The position numbers and the translations under genes were made by a program. Of a stretch of 64,000 nt of DNA, positions 1 through 10,872 are shown piece by piece (position 1 is the first letter of the stretch; every line of letters begins with the position of its first letter). The DNA is from Nitzschia sp. DOCU1 (lineage: Eukaryota > Bacillariophyta > Bacillariophyceae > Bacillariales > Bacillariaceae), in the NCBI GenBank assembly GCA_951394045.1, contig OX595995.1:806001-870000 (forward strand), written 5' to 3'. Under the pieces are notes generated by a model. That model saw only the letters and a list, made by a program, of their open reading frames with translations, did no database searches and was not told where the DNA came from.

Positions 1-2
1 CA

Positions 3-872
3 AGCGAGCGCCGACGTTTACAGCTAGAAACGGAGAGACTTTATGAGGCTCGATCCAGTGTTGTGAAAAGAAATGATTTGCCACGTCCTGTAGGAGTGAT
101 TCCAGAGACGTCGTTTGTCACGACAGACCCAGCGGAACGCCTGATTGACGAGGAACGATGGACTTTACTCCGTCATGATGCCCATGCATTCCCCGTTGAG
201 GCCCCTGCAAGTATCGGGGAAGCTGACAAAAAGAAGAAAAAGAAAAAGAAGGAAGCTTCGTCCGACGACCTGCCGCCCGAGACTTTGCTGGATCCCATCC
301 CCGAGCCTTACCTCAACGATGCCAAGGCAATGATTCAAGCGGAGATGGAATCGCTCATGAGCTCGCAATCTGAAACTCTGGTTGCGGGAGGTATGAGTGC
401 CGAGGAGAGTAAGGAGCTTTTGCTGACCGAGACCGCCAAGGCAACTCTAGCCGATAGAGCGTCAACTGTCTTTACACCGGATGGCTGGAAGCCAGCCAGC
501 GACATGGCAGAGATGAAGAGCCTGGAGTTAGAGTTTGACACGCTACAAGAAGCTACCGTAGCGTTGCGCAAGAAGAATGAAAAGACTGAATCCAAGTTGG
601 CAGTTTTGACGGGTGGGTTAGCGAAACGTGCCCAGACTGTGCACGGGGAGTTGTTGCAAATTTACGGAGAGCTACAAAACGCAAAGATTGAACAAGCAAT
701 CTACGCTCAATTACAATCACAGGAAGAACTCGGCGCCGTTCGTCGAATGGATCAACTTCGAGCTGGTATCTCGCGGCTTCAACAGGATGAGTCGAAACTT
801 TATGAAGTCTACAACGATTTGATTGCAGCCAAAAGTCGAGCCGTGGAGACTGGCCCGGAGAAAGTTCACTAG
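3..872 (+). CDS. CDC5: CDC5L/CEF1-like pre-mRNA splicing factor, C-terminal part (5' partial)
   Basis: The reading frame is open from base 3 to a TAG at 870-872 and has no start in the window, so the N-terminal Myb repeats lie upstream. The visible ~289 residues match the C-terminal half of CDC5L/Cef1, a core subunit of the NineTeen (Prp19) complex that acts in the nucleus during spliceosome activation. Matching blocks in order are the LPRP motif (about residue 6 from base 63), a segment with LIDEERWTLLRHDAHAFP that parallels the human LI-EM-MLHYDLLHHP block, an acidic/lysine linker with a run of eight lysines, a segment resembling the AQDVLVQEME block, and a terminal coiled coil with LTGGLAKRAQTVHGELLQIY. 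The identification is from memory of the human protein. It could only be confused with another coiled-coil nuclear protein, but several blocks agree in order. Confidence 0.78.
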   Translation, partial: SERRRLQLETERLYEARSSVVKRNDLPRPVGVIPETSFVTTDPAERLIDEERWTLLRHDAHAFPVEAPASIGEADKKKKKKKKEASSDDLPPETLLDPIPEPYLNDAKAMIQAEMESLMSSQSETLVAGGMSAEESKELLLTETAKATLADRASTVFTPDGWKPASDMAEMKSLELEFDTLQEATVALRKKNEKTESKLAVLTGGLAKRAQTVHGELLQIYGELQNAKIEQAIYAQLQSQEELGAVRRMDQLRAGISRLQQDESKLYEVYNDLIAAKSRAVETGPEKVH

Positions 873-1284
873 TGTATTTGAATAGATAAAATGGTCTGAA
901 AATGCGAAAGACTATCTATACATAGTGGCAACTGCCCCACGATATGGTGGGAGGCTTTAGGCGGTGTCCTGTACCTTTCAACAAGTAGGCCGCCGCGTAG
1001 AATCCATTGTAATGCCTGAATGATGGGAGAGGTCTCAAGCCTTTAAGTTAGGGGTGCACTTCTCGCCAGCACTGCAAGATTTCGGGCCGAGAGCCGCCAA
1101 CGGGATGGAAAGAAGCTTTCATCAGACCTCTGCGACAACGATCATTTGATTCAATACTATGACAAAGCACCCTGAAACAAAAATACAATCAGATTGTAGC
1201 ACCCCGGTCCCTAGAGTGGACAACGACACACGCAAGAAGACGTGTGAGTCCCTGCGCCCGCCGCCAGAGCAGCAATTGCGTAAA
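873..1284. other. Intergenic, convergent 3' ends
   Basis: This is the gap between the CDC5 stop and the F-box stop, which face each other. I see no convincing coding sequence, RNA gene or repeat. Short frames here lack domain character. Confidence 0.5.
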
Positions 1285-2172
1285 TCAGACCCCTGCAAAG
1301 CGAAACATGTCCATATGAATCTGCAATTGGTCGGGAAGCTCTTCTCCCCGTGGCACCCCGGCTGAAAAGAAAACCACATGGAAATTCCAAAGGATCCAGC
1401 CACCGATCGAAGTTCGTGCAATGTAGTGGGGCGGGAAGGTGCTAATTTGTAAATATTGCTTCGACGAACATCGTGGACTCGAAGCTCCAGCGGATATAAC
1501 TGCCTGTCTCAGCGCTTCTTCTTGACTGGACTCTAGTCCTTGTCGAAACTCGTCATGTTCATCCCATTCATCCTGATTGACCGTCTCGTCACCATCGTCG
1601 GTGGTCAACAGCCGGCAGTTCAGAAATGGATACATCCACAAGTACTTGAGCAGGTAGAGTCGACCCCGATGAAAGTAGGCGTCTGATCGTGTCCCAATTC
1701 CATTTGAGCTGCCACCCGCCCATGGTAAATAGTTGAAGTACCACTCCAATCCCTCCAATTCGTCTATTGTTATCTCTGTCCGGCGGAAATCGCCCTCCAC
1801 CCATTGGTATCGCTCCTTCCACGTCCAATTGTTCCACTGTTCGTCAATCCTGGAAGCACGAGAACCAGCCACCTCTTCATTTTGACTCAAGTCACTGTAG
1901 ATCGGCCAGGCTTGCCAGCGTCGATGACAGACTTCCCGCCAAAGATCGTTGGATGCCGAAAGATTCTTGAATCGGCGGCAAGTTTGCTGAAAGGCTACCA
2001 AATCCGTCGCTTCTGAATATGACAATATTGTTAAAATCAAATCATCCGGTAATTCATGTTCCAGGGGATTATTATTCGGTGCATCATCCATGAGTATTGT
2101 TGTCAAAGCAGGAAGAAGCATGTCAATGGGGCAGGCATCTCCATGGATGTTGAGATCCCATTGAAGATCCAT
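1285..2172 (-). CDS. F-box domain protein
   Basis: This is an intronless 295-residue protein starting at an ATG (2172-2170). An F-box lies at about residues 38-85: LPDDLILTILSY, then FQQTCRRFKNLSASNDLWREV, with the usual spacing of hydrophobic and Leu-Trp positions. F-box proteins bind SKP1 and recruit substrates to SCF ubiquitin ligases. The remaining ~210 residues are rich in Trp, Tyr and Asp and show no Kelch, WD40 or LRR pattern that I recognise, so the substrate is unknown. The gene is divergent from the LamG-like gene (418 bp between starts), which suggests a shared promoter region. The F-box assignment is fairly secure; the function beyond that is inference. Confidence 0.75.
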   Translation of the reverse strand: MDLQWDLNIHGDACPIDMLLPALTTILMDDAPNNNPLEHELPDDLILTILSYSEATDLVAFQQTCRRFKNLSASNDLWREVCHRRWQAWPIYSDLSQNEEVAGSRASRIDEQWNNWTWKERYQWVEGDFRRTEITIDELEGLEWYFNYLPWAGGSSNGIGTRSDAYFHRGRLYLLKYLWMYPFLNCRLLTTDDGDETVNQDEWDEHDEFRQGLESSQEEALRQAVISAGASSPRCSSKQYLQISTFPPHYIARTSIGGWILWNFHVVFFSAGVPRGEELPDQLQIHMDMFRFAGV

Positions 2173-2590
2173 GAACGGGGGAAGATCTCACTTTGGAGTC
2201 GTTGCGAGGAGTAAAAGAGGGGAGGGCATGATAGGGGGGAGGCATGCGAGTTCTCGCGAGAGCTATAACGGAATTTAACGACACAAATCCAAGATCGGGT
2301 CATTTTCTGCCGCCACATCTTGTTTTACCACCATGGGCTCTCTCAGACAAGTTGCCTAACGAGTTGACGGCTACATACTAATCCAACGAAGCACCTCCAT
2401 CCATTGAATTGAAAAATGTCTGTTTTGAGAGGTTCACGCTTTCATACTTGTGTCTCTGGAATTCTCGAAACGACCGAAACCGCCATGATGATTCACCCCA
2501 CGCCCGCTGGGTCCCCTTCTCAATCGAGCAAAAGTGTCATATTCCAGAAATCCCATCTTCTCATAAACGACAATAATAACAACAGCTACC
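2173..2590. other. Divergent intergenic region with possible hidden 5' exon
   Basis: This is a head-to-head promoter region between the F-box gene and the LamG-like gene. An ATG at 2416 opens an 85-residue frame that overlaps the LamG start in another phase. It might be a 5' exon or an upstream ORF, but I cannot support a splice from it. Confidence 0.3.
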
Positions 2591-4588
2591 ATGACGTTCC
2601 TTGGGCTACCAGAACCGGTCGTTCACTACCAATTTGGCTGCAACGACCATGGACTAGTCAGTGTTGTCGATAGTGGCCCTTTCCTGGAAACGCTGGTGGC
2701 ACACCACAAGAATCCGCCCATGTGTCATCTCTCTTCGAATGGCATGGTATCCGCAGCACCCTTGCAATCCAATTCCACGATTCAAGGCCTTCAGCAAGTC
2801 TCGGGAGACTCCAAAGGATTTGCCATTGAGATTTGGATGACGTTTCTCCCTCTGCTAGCAGAGACTGGAGCGGATCATTCGCGGCCGATACTGACTATTG
2901 GGAGTCCAACAAACAGTACAGTCGTCTCTAACGATGATGATGAGGACGATGACGACGACTGCGCCGGATTTGAAGTTGCCTTGGCGCAGCGCGGACAGCA
3001 ACTGGAGTTACGCTACGTTGATTACAAGGATACACAAGAACGCTGCCGCGTGTTGATTGTTCGGCAGCACGACCTGGAACCCCACGTTCTTCAGCAAGTC
3101 CTGGTACTGTGGTTCGACGGGGAAACTCATGTCTATTTGGATGGTCTTGCTATTTTACAGGGAGCACCAAACGACTTTGATATGACTCTATCTCGTTGGG
3201 ATCCCCTGTCGAGGCTTGAGCTGTTTGGAAGACCACATCTGGATCCACAAGGCAATGACACTTTCCAGGGAAGTCTCAATATGATATCCATTTACAATCA
3301 GGCTTTAAAAGAAGAAGACGTGGCAGAACTCTACCGTCAAGGCGAGGCAATGTTGAAATTGGCTCGTCGTCAGACCAACCCCCTCCGCATTGAAATGGTA
3401 GACGTGACCAGTGTCCATGTCTTGTCGCAAGGAAGCACGACCTCCATTACCATTGGCGATAGCTTTACCTTTGACGCTGCAGATACTACAGCTCCTGGTG
3501 ACTGGTCCTTGGGGGTGGAAATTTCAATGTTACCAAGGTTTGGCTCTCTATACTCTTCGGAGATTCTAACCGAAGAAACTCTCCTTGGCAACCAAAGTCG
3601 TCTTACCCTTGACAATCTGAACAGAACAACGACACTTTGGTACCATCCTGACCGCGAGGACTTTTTCAATGCACCGAGCTTCGCTTTCAATGGAACCAGC
3701 TTGGCTCCTCAGCGGGAGTCGTTCAGCTATCGTATTGTGGCTGTTGCTGGTGGAACTGATCTTGGGTCATCCAGTGTAGTTGCCGCATCCGAGGTGGTTG
3801 AGCAAGAAGTGATTGTAATTCATGTCAATCATCCTCCAGAGCTCAAAGCTCCCCAGCAGATCCGAGTTGACGAGGAACAACCAACTGGAGTAGGAGCCCG
3901 TCCTCGTGCTCATTTGGATGCCGTCCAAGTACTGGATGCCGCTGATTACAATATCGACCGGATTCGAGTCGATTTGTGGGCTCGTAATGGTACTTTGGTG
4001 ATTGATGAAGATTACTTGTCGCTGGCGGATTTTGCCTCGTGCCGTGCTGCGGAACGTCTAGCGTTGCTGGGAAGCGGTGCCGTATCTTGGAGCTGTCATG
4101 GCAACGGCGTGGCCAATCGCAATATGACCTTTGTCGCGATTCCGGATGACGTCTCTCAGATTCTGTCGCACGTCCAATATCACGGATTTCACTGGAATCA
4201 AGAGGATGAGGTGGTGATTCGCCTGTATGATGGGGTCGATGGTCCGTGTCTCTCACAAGAAGAGCACCGAAGGGTGCAATATCCCGATCAAAGGTCGAAA
4301 TATCACACTATTCACAACGAGGAATGCTTTGAAGTGGTTGCCAGGGTTCAAATTCCTGCCATATCGATGGAAGACAACTTTGATAGCTCGGGTGGATACT
4401 TGAAGGCCCTCTTTGACTTTGACGATTTCGGTGTAGCGGATGGTATCTTTTGGGGAGTTTTCTTGCTTCTACTTTTGGTCTGCTGCCTCTCCATTCGTAC
4501 TTGCATTCGATGCTTTGGTATGCGAGGCGCCAAGATCCATGTGGAAGCTGAACCTACCATTATATTGCGAGGGGAGGCTATAGTATAG
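2591..4588 (+). CDS. LamG-like and cadherin-like type I membrane protein
   Basis: This is a 665-residue frame starting at ATG 2591 in a good context (CTACCATGA); an in-frame stop at 2564 blocks extension. Residues ~75-255 look like a concanavalin A/LamG fold: GFAIEIWMTF, a central VLWFDGETHVYLDG strand pair, and a closing GSLNMISIYNQALKEEDVAELY, typical of LamG_3. Residues ~260-600 contain cadherin- or CSPG-like beta modules, with VNHPPEL before a second module and several Asn-X-Ser/Thr sites. A single hydrophobic segment near residues 617-638 (GIFWGVFLLLLLVCCLSI) is followed by a short basic tail. This predicts a large extracellular part and one anchor, perhaps in cell-surface adhesion. No signal peptide is visible at the chosen start, so the true N-terminus may be in an upstream exon. 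Confidence 0.7.
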   Translation: MTFLGLPEPVVHYQFGCNDHGLVSVVDSGPFLETLVAHHKNPPMCHLSSNGMVSAAPLQSNSTIQGLQQVSGDSKGFAIEIWMTFLPLLAETGADHSRPILTIGSPTNSTVVSNDDDEDDDDDCAGFEVALAQRGQQLELRYVDYKDTQERCRVLIVRQHDLEPHVLQQVLVLWFDGETHVYLDGLAILQGAPNDFDMTLSRWDPLSRLELFGRPHLDPQGNDTFQGSLNMISIYNQALKEEDVAELYRQGEAMLKLARRQTNPLRIEMVDVTSVHVLSQGSTTSITIGDSFTFDAADTTAPGDWSLGVEISMLPRFGSLYSSEILTEETLLGNQSRLTLDNLNRTTTLWYHPDREDFFNAPSFAFNGTSLAPQRESFSYRIVAVAGGTDLGSSSVVAASEVVEQEVIVIHVNHPPELKAPQQIRVDEEQPTGVGARPRAHLDAVQVLDAADYNIDRIRVDLWARNGTLVIDEDYLSLADFASCRAAERLALLGSGAVSWSCHGNGVANRNMTFVAIPDDVSQILSHVQYHGFHWNQEDEVVIRLYDGVDGPCLSQEEHRRVQYPDQRSKYHTIHNEECFEVVARVQIPAISMEDNFDSSGGYLKALFDFDDFGVADGIFWGVFLLLLLVCCLSIRTCIRCFGMRGAKIHVEAEPTIILRGEAIV

Positions 4589-4983
4589 AGCAGCACTTGC
4601 TTCGTCGTTCCTTATTCGTTATCCGATGAGAATTGGGGTGAGAGAAACTAGTTAGATGCTTTTCATTGCTTTTCATTCTATGAATGTGTGTTCCCGCGGC
4701 TGTATTATAAACTCTAGACACTACAAAGATGCCTTCCTCCAAACGCCCGCCTAAGAAGCATCTCGGATCTCATCCAGCCTCCCTTACTTTTCCGCAGCCA
4801 CTGGTTTTCAGTCGGACGAGTCCGCATTGGTATGAAAGCGGGGGAGATCTCCCCTCACCCCCTTGACCCTGATGACTGACCCCTGTTCAAATAAATGGGG
4901 TCAATCGACCGTCTGGCCCACGCTCCTTTGAAAAGTCGAGCTAGTCAAACGGCGCGTCGACGACCACGAAAAAAGATTTGAGA
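4589..4983. other. Intergenic
   Basis: This lies between the LamG-like gene and the tRNA methyltransferase gene, which run in the same direction. It is expected to hold the 3' UTR of one and the promoter of the other. I see no other feature. Confidence 0.4.
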
Positions 4984-7900
4984 ATGATCGAATCAATCAT
5001 CAATGCCATCATGAATGAGAGGAGGTTGCAACGCGATAGCAGGGAGATTGATAACTATTGTCGCCCTTTGGATTGCCAAGAAGAGGCGCTCCAGGTCTCC
5101 AAGAGAATGACACAGACACAAAAATTGCAGTCGATGGTGAGCACGTTGGTGTCGCACTGCCGACAAAGTCTTCATGGAAGTGGACTCTTGACGCTGCGTC
5201 AGCTCGTCCCGGTACATCAGACGCTATGTGAATGCATGCTCTTGCAAGAAAACTATGATGGCAATGCAATGGATCAAACTCCAGATTCTCTGGATTCTAT
5301 CCTGCGGCTTCGATGTGGCGATTCCCAAGATCGAGAACTCTGCCGGCAAATCTTGGAGGTTGGCGACGAAAACGACCAAGAAGCGACGATTGACGAGTCT
5401 TTCCGAGAAAAGGAACGTCTACTAGTGCTCCAATATTTGATGTTTCCGCTCTCGTTGGAAGATTCCCTGCGATGGGTGTTGATTCCCTTCATGGTGACAG
5501 AGACCTTTTCGGTGTCGGAAGACCTGGAACTAGCATTGTTGGATTGGATGGAGATAAAACCATGGACCCAGGAGGACACTTTGGTGGGGAGCGATATTTT
5601 GGATGCCTTGGTTGCTTCTTCCAATCCAACTGCTTGCCGGATATTGGTACGACTTTTAAGACGTCAGCCTCAAGATAGCCAGCTGATTAAGGCATTGTAT
5701 GACAAGTTGTGGCAGACCATCCTAGCCGTTATGGCATCACCACCCGTTTCGAGCAGCTTGCATCCCAGCACAACTTTTCAGAATCATCCCATTCTTTCGG
5801 TGTTATCCAAAGACTTGCTCCCTACACTAACGCAGGCTGTGGACGGCAGTGTCGCGATGGCTACCGAAGTTCATCAATCGCACATCCATGAGTTATGGAC
5901 TAAGATGTTTGCCAAGCTGTGGTTGAACCTATCAGATGCTGCTCCAACTACGCAGGTGCCATTATCCGACGAGGCCAAGAAACGAGCAGCCATGCTAGTT
6001 ATCACCACCGTCCTATGTCCCATTCTCCCCCATTTGGAACACCAAGATTTGCCTCTTATCAATACGAAAGCTACGGATACGACAACACCATCACCGTCGC
6101 TGGCGCATCCCGTTCAACAACCGGCTCTATGGGATTTGATATTTTCCTGTCTTTCCCAAGGCACTTCAGCTTTGGAAGAGGAAGGAATGGCGGCACTCTC
6201 ATCCATTTTACGGCGCAGAGGCCTGTTCTTGTTGAACACTATTGTGACAACCAACGAATGGAAGCAATACGTCATGTGCTATGAGACTCTAGAAATGGAA
6301 AATGAACGGCACCTAGTCGATCAGATTTGGGAATATGTCGGCGATCTCTTTGATAAGGTATCCGACGACAATGACGACGAATTGTTTGGGGTGCTGACCT
6401 GGAAGTGGATGAGTCAATTGATTGGATGCGTGCTCTCCGCTGGTCTCCCTGTTGTGAGGAAAATGGGAATGCATCGATTCCTCAAGGCCTGTGATCAAGG
6501 AAACAATGGCGGTGAAGATGCTTCTGCGAAATCCAAACCCTCAAAGCGCAAGGCCAAAAGCAAATTCGTGAAATCTTCAACGTCGGCTTTGGAGAAAATG
6601 CCGCCCGATTTTGTTCTTCGCATTCTGCTGCCTTCATGGAATTCTTTGGCTAAATCGGTTGGATTCACTATGCACTTGGAGTTGGAGAATCGACGGTTGG
6701 AACGAGAAGACATGGTTCCATTAATGGAACGTGTACTCCAATCCTACGTGGAGAAACTAGATGCAGCTCGTGCACAAGCCTTTTGGGGAGGACTTTGGGA
6801 CTGGTCGTTGCAACAACATTTCGGTATCAAAATTCTTGTTATGATCTTCCAGACGCTGTCGGAAAAGCTGGCCAATGCTTCCCCGCCTATAGAAATCCCT
6901 GTCGGCGACAAGGAAATCATGGCACTATTCCAGATGTTGGATTCCTTTTTTGCGGGAAACTCTGTCGTCGTAAATCAGCGACGAGAGATTTTGGAGTACG
7001 TTGCAGTAATGTTAGCTCATTCGAAGCCCATTCGTGACAATGGCAAGGCGATCAACCCGTGGAATCCTATCACGATGCTCCGTCTACTGTCGCTGTACAA
7101 GCAAGAATATTTCGCTCTTGATTCGGAGGATTGGAGCATCCAGAGTGAACCTACCTTGATGAATTTGAAGGCGTGGTTGAACCAGCTGGAACAAAATACC
7201 ACGGATATCAGCTCAACACTTGCAACGGCCTTTGTGGACGGGCAATTGGGGCTTTCTAGCAACCGTGCTTGGGATCCTGAATACGGGACGAATTCCAACG
7301 AGCGTCATATGGCCTGGGCGATTCTGCTGCTGGCGTCGCTGGCCACTGATGGCTCCATCCGCCTTAGTACGAGTCAATTGATCTGGCCAGCAATCAGCAA
7401 GGGGCTATCCAACACAGCTGGAGCCATCATGACGAGCAGCTATATCAAAGCCGACCATGTTGCGCGGGCGTTGCTTCTGCTGGAAAGTGGCTGTCTACTG
7501 AGACAACTCTCCGGGCTTGGCAACGGCGATCTCGTTGCCCTGGACAACAAGAACTCTCAGCAACTTATGCCGCCGCCACCCAATATTGAGAGCATGCTAT
7601 CAAGTGCCGTGGACTTTTGCCTCTTCCATATTCGGACACTGCTGTCCATAGAAGCAAATGAAGGAACCAGTGGCAGTATGCAAACAAGTATGACCTACGC
7701 TGCGTTGGTTTCCACTCTGCGAACCCTGCACCAATCGTACCCTTCGAGTCAAATCCTAGGGAATATGATGGGGGAGTTGATCAAGTCTAGCACCGAGGCA
7801 CTAGCCGATGGCGGCCTATACGATGGGCAACGAGTGATGCATGCCACGCTAGTGTATGCCACTCTTTCATCCGGGGCCGAACTGGGCAAAGATTTGTACA

Positions 7901-10481
7901 TTCCGGTCAGCCGCAGGCTTCTAGCTCTTGACCTGAAAGGTGATACACGAGATCGGTCCACCACATGGGAAAGCATGGCTAGATCGATAATCTTCTACGC
8001 GAAGTGGGCCAGTATCTCTCGAATCCTGCCGCTGGTTGGGAAGGCCATGGAGGATGCAACCGAGGCGTATCGGAAGGAGGCGAATGCATTTTTGCAGTGG
8101 ATTCTGTCTCAAGCCTTTGAAGCTGTCAGTGCTGCCGCACTCGACGCCGTTGTTCCTGTGTTTAACAGTATTCTCGAGGCCAGCAAGCTGTGGATTGCTA
8201 GCCAAAGTGGCAAACAGGCGGAAAGCTCTTTCTACGTGGATACGATGGAGCGTATTGTGACATCGCTAATCGATTTGATGGCAGACGCAAGCCTCAGCTT
8301 CGAAGGCGTGTACATGCTTAATCATATCTGCACACTAATTTTCCAACCCGACCTCATGCGAGAAGAATATGAACGATTCGAACAAGATCCGTGCACTAAG
8401 ACCCCCATCCGTGATGGCTTCCGACGGTTGCTCGAGTTGGCAGGCAACGAGCGTGCTCACATTAATCGATCCGTCCTATGCAAGATCACAGTTGGATGGC
8501 TTGGAGATCCAAACGACAAGTCAACTCTGGGGCTGAACGCCATTCCCTACCAAGATGACATCGTAGATCTTTTGGTTCACAAGGAGATTCGCAAGGATGA
8601 GGCTACCACGAACCAACATCGGATGCAGAAAATCGACGGTATGGAGATTCCTCGCGAAACGAATGAGCTGAGTTTGACTAGAGCTTTTGTGCTTGTGTTC
8701 TTTGAAAAGCTTCCGGATATAGACGATGGTTTGAGCCCTACGGTCCTCAAGGAGCTTCTAGAACCAGTCATCTTGGGTCTTCTGGTGAGGGCGGAACCGA
8801 TTAGGTCTACGAAACCATCCCTCATTATGAAGGGAACCCCAACATACTGTATCAAGATGCGCGCTTGGCAGGCGCTTTGCAATCTTTCCCGATTTGTCAC
8901 CTTGGATATTGCCAAACAAGTCTGCGATTCGACGTTTGACTGTATCCAAGAATCGATTCACAGCCAAGTACGATATTTTGTCGAGATCTTTGCAATCAGA
9001 TGTGGGACGATTCATCCCAATATCTTTGGTGGCGCTTTCCTCGAAGAAATTGTTAAGACGGATTTGACGTTGCAGCAGATCGCCTCTTTGGTGAGTGATG
9101 CGACCTTCGCAGAATTTCTTGTGTCTTCAATGGCTTCACTAATTGTGTTTTATTCTGTAGATGATAATGGGAGGGAACTGGATTGTGGGCGGCTACAAGA
9201 TTGATTACTTTAAGTCCAACCAGGGAGACAATGACTTCCGTCTTCGAAAAGTGTTGGCAGGTGCCATCCCGTGGTTGAGCAGCACCCAAGGCTTCAGCCG
9301 GGCAATTGCACAACTTCTGGTATATGCAGTTGTTCCCCTCGTCCTCGACGTCGGTGACCTAAAGCTGGGTTCGTTTGCGATCGATAATGACGGAGTGTTG
9401 CGGTTAATCTACAACTTTCTCGAGGAGAATCGTGAAATGGCTCGTCTGCGACGAAAGCAGATGAAGTTCTTCGATACTTATGAGGTCGACACGGTTTGTA
9501 CGCCAAAGGGAGTTCTCAGTATTCCCGTGGACGAGGGAGACGAAGCCGATCCGGCGCATTTGGTAGACGTGATGAAGCAGACTTTGGTAGATGTATATGA
9601 AGAGACCCATGGCTCGGAGGCGCCGGATTGGAAGCAGGTCGAAGCAATAATCCAGGCCCAACAAGTACTTCCAAGTCAAGACGGGGACGCAACTATCGTG
9701 GGGGAAACATCAATGAACTTCCAAAGAAAGATCATTCCGTTGGATGCATTGAATTTAGCAATGGAGAGTCAGCGTGAAATCAAACTTCGAAATGCCGCCG
9801 GCCAACGCAAACAGCAGTTGATTGTCTGTGCATCTCTCATCGACAAAGTACCCAATCTTGCCGGTTTGGCGCGGACGGCTGAAATCTTTGCGGCAGATCG
9901 TCTTGTAATTCCCGACAAGTCTGTTTGTAAGATGGATAATTTCCAGAGCATTTCCGTTGGGGCGGGGGATTGGATCGATATTGAGCAAGTGCGGCCAGAG
10001 GTAGGTTTTTCGCCATTTTGTTCCGTGATGGTTGCCCGCCGAATGATTATTTCGTCAATTTACCAAGATCTGTTCTGAGCACATTGTGACGAACAATGAC
10101 CCAATCAAATGACGGCTTGCAATACTTCTGTTCCACTTGGTGTTGATTGTTAAGATTTCTGGATGCTGACCCTTCTCATCATTGCGTTCGTTACAGGCAC
10201 TCCTCTCGTGGCTTTTGGATCAAAAGGCAAAGGGATACTTTATCTTTGGGCTAGAGCAGACGGCCTCAAGCGTTCCTCTGGACTCCATGATCTTTCCGGA
10301 CCGACCTACAATCCTCTTACTTGGGAAAGAGAAGGAAGGTATTCCGGTCGAACTTTTGCAGGCCGTTGACCAATGTGTGGAGATACCTCAGCTTGGCATC
10401 ATACGCTCATTGAATGTCCACGTATCGGGTGCAATCGCTATCTGGGAGCATACCAAGCAGCGTCAGCTACGAAATAAATAA
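4984..10481 (+). CDS. TRM3: TRM3/TARBP1-type tRNA (guanosine-2'-O)-methyltransferase, three exons
   Basis: Exons 4984-9090, 9161-10000 and 10197-10481 join in phase 0 across introns of 70 and 196 bp (gtgagt...tgtag and gtaggt...acag) to give about 1743 residues. TRM3 methylates the ribose of G18 in the D-loop of tRNAs, using S-adenosylmethionine. The first ~1500 residues form a long alpha-helical, HEAT-like region, as in yeast Trm3 and human TARBP1. The last ~157 residues are a SpoU/TrmH knotted domain with all three motifs: KVPNLAGLARTAEIF (motif 1), LLLGKEKEGIP (motif 2) and GIIRSLNVHVSGAIAIWE (motif 3, split from motif 1 by the second intron). Length and architecture fit the family. The track-style start at 4978 is TTG, so ATG 4984 is preferred. 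Confidence 0.88.
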
Positions 10482-10872
10482 GTTCAATCGCTACCGTAGT
10501 TGTCATCGCAGCTCCTTTCGACGACCAATGAAACAAACTAGGAGATGCATTGCTGACACAATTCCTGTCAACCCGCATTGATCGAAGCTTTCAGCGCTTT
10601 CATTTGCACCAAGCTATGCGTTGTAGTACATACTACCTAAGCGTTTGATGAATGATGGTGCACTAAGATCGTCCGTTTGGCGAATAATCTTCCTACTACT
10701 AGTAGCTAGAGCTACCGGTAGATAAGTGTTTTCCTAAGCGTCCTCGTTCAGGTTCCTGTGCTTCTTCTCCTCTAAGTGGGGCATTTTTATCAGAAGCCCA
10801 CTCAAGTCGTGTCAACATTATGTGAGAGCGCACCAAGAGCAAAACGGGCGGAGGAGCACGAATCAACTGGCG
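10482..10872. other. Intergenic with palindromic TAG/CTA tracts
   Basis: The region contains CTACTACTAGTAG at 10693-10705 and GCTACCGGTA at 10711-10720, members of a short palindromic family that recurs between genes in this window. No gene is seen. Confidence 0.4.
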
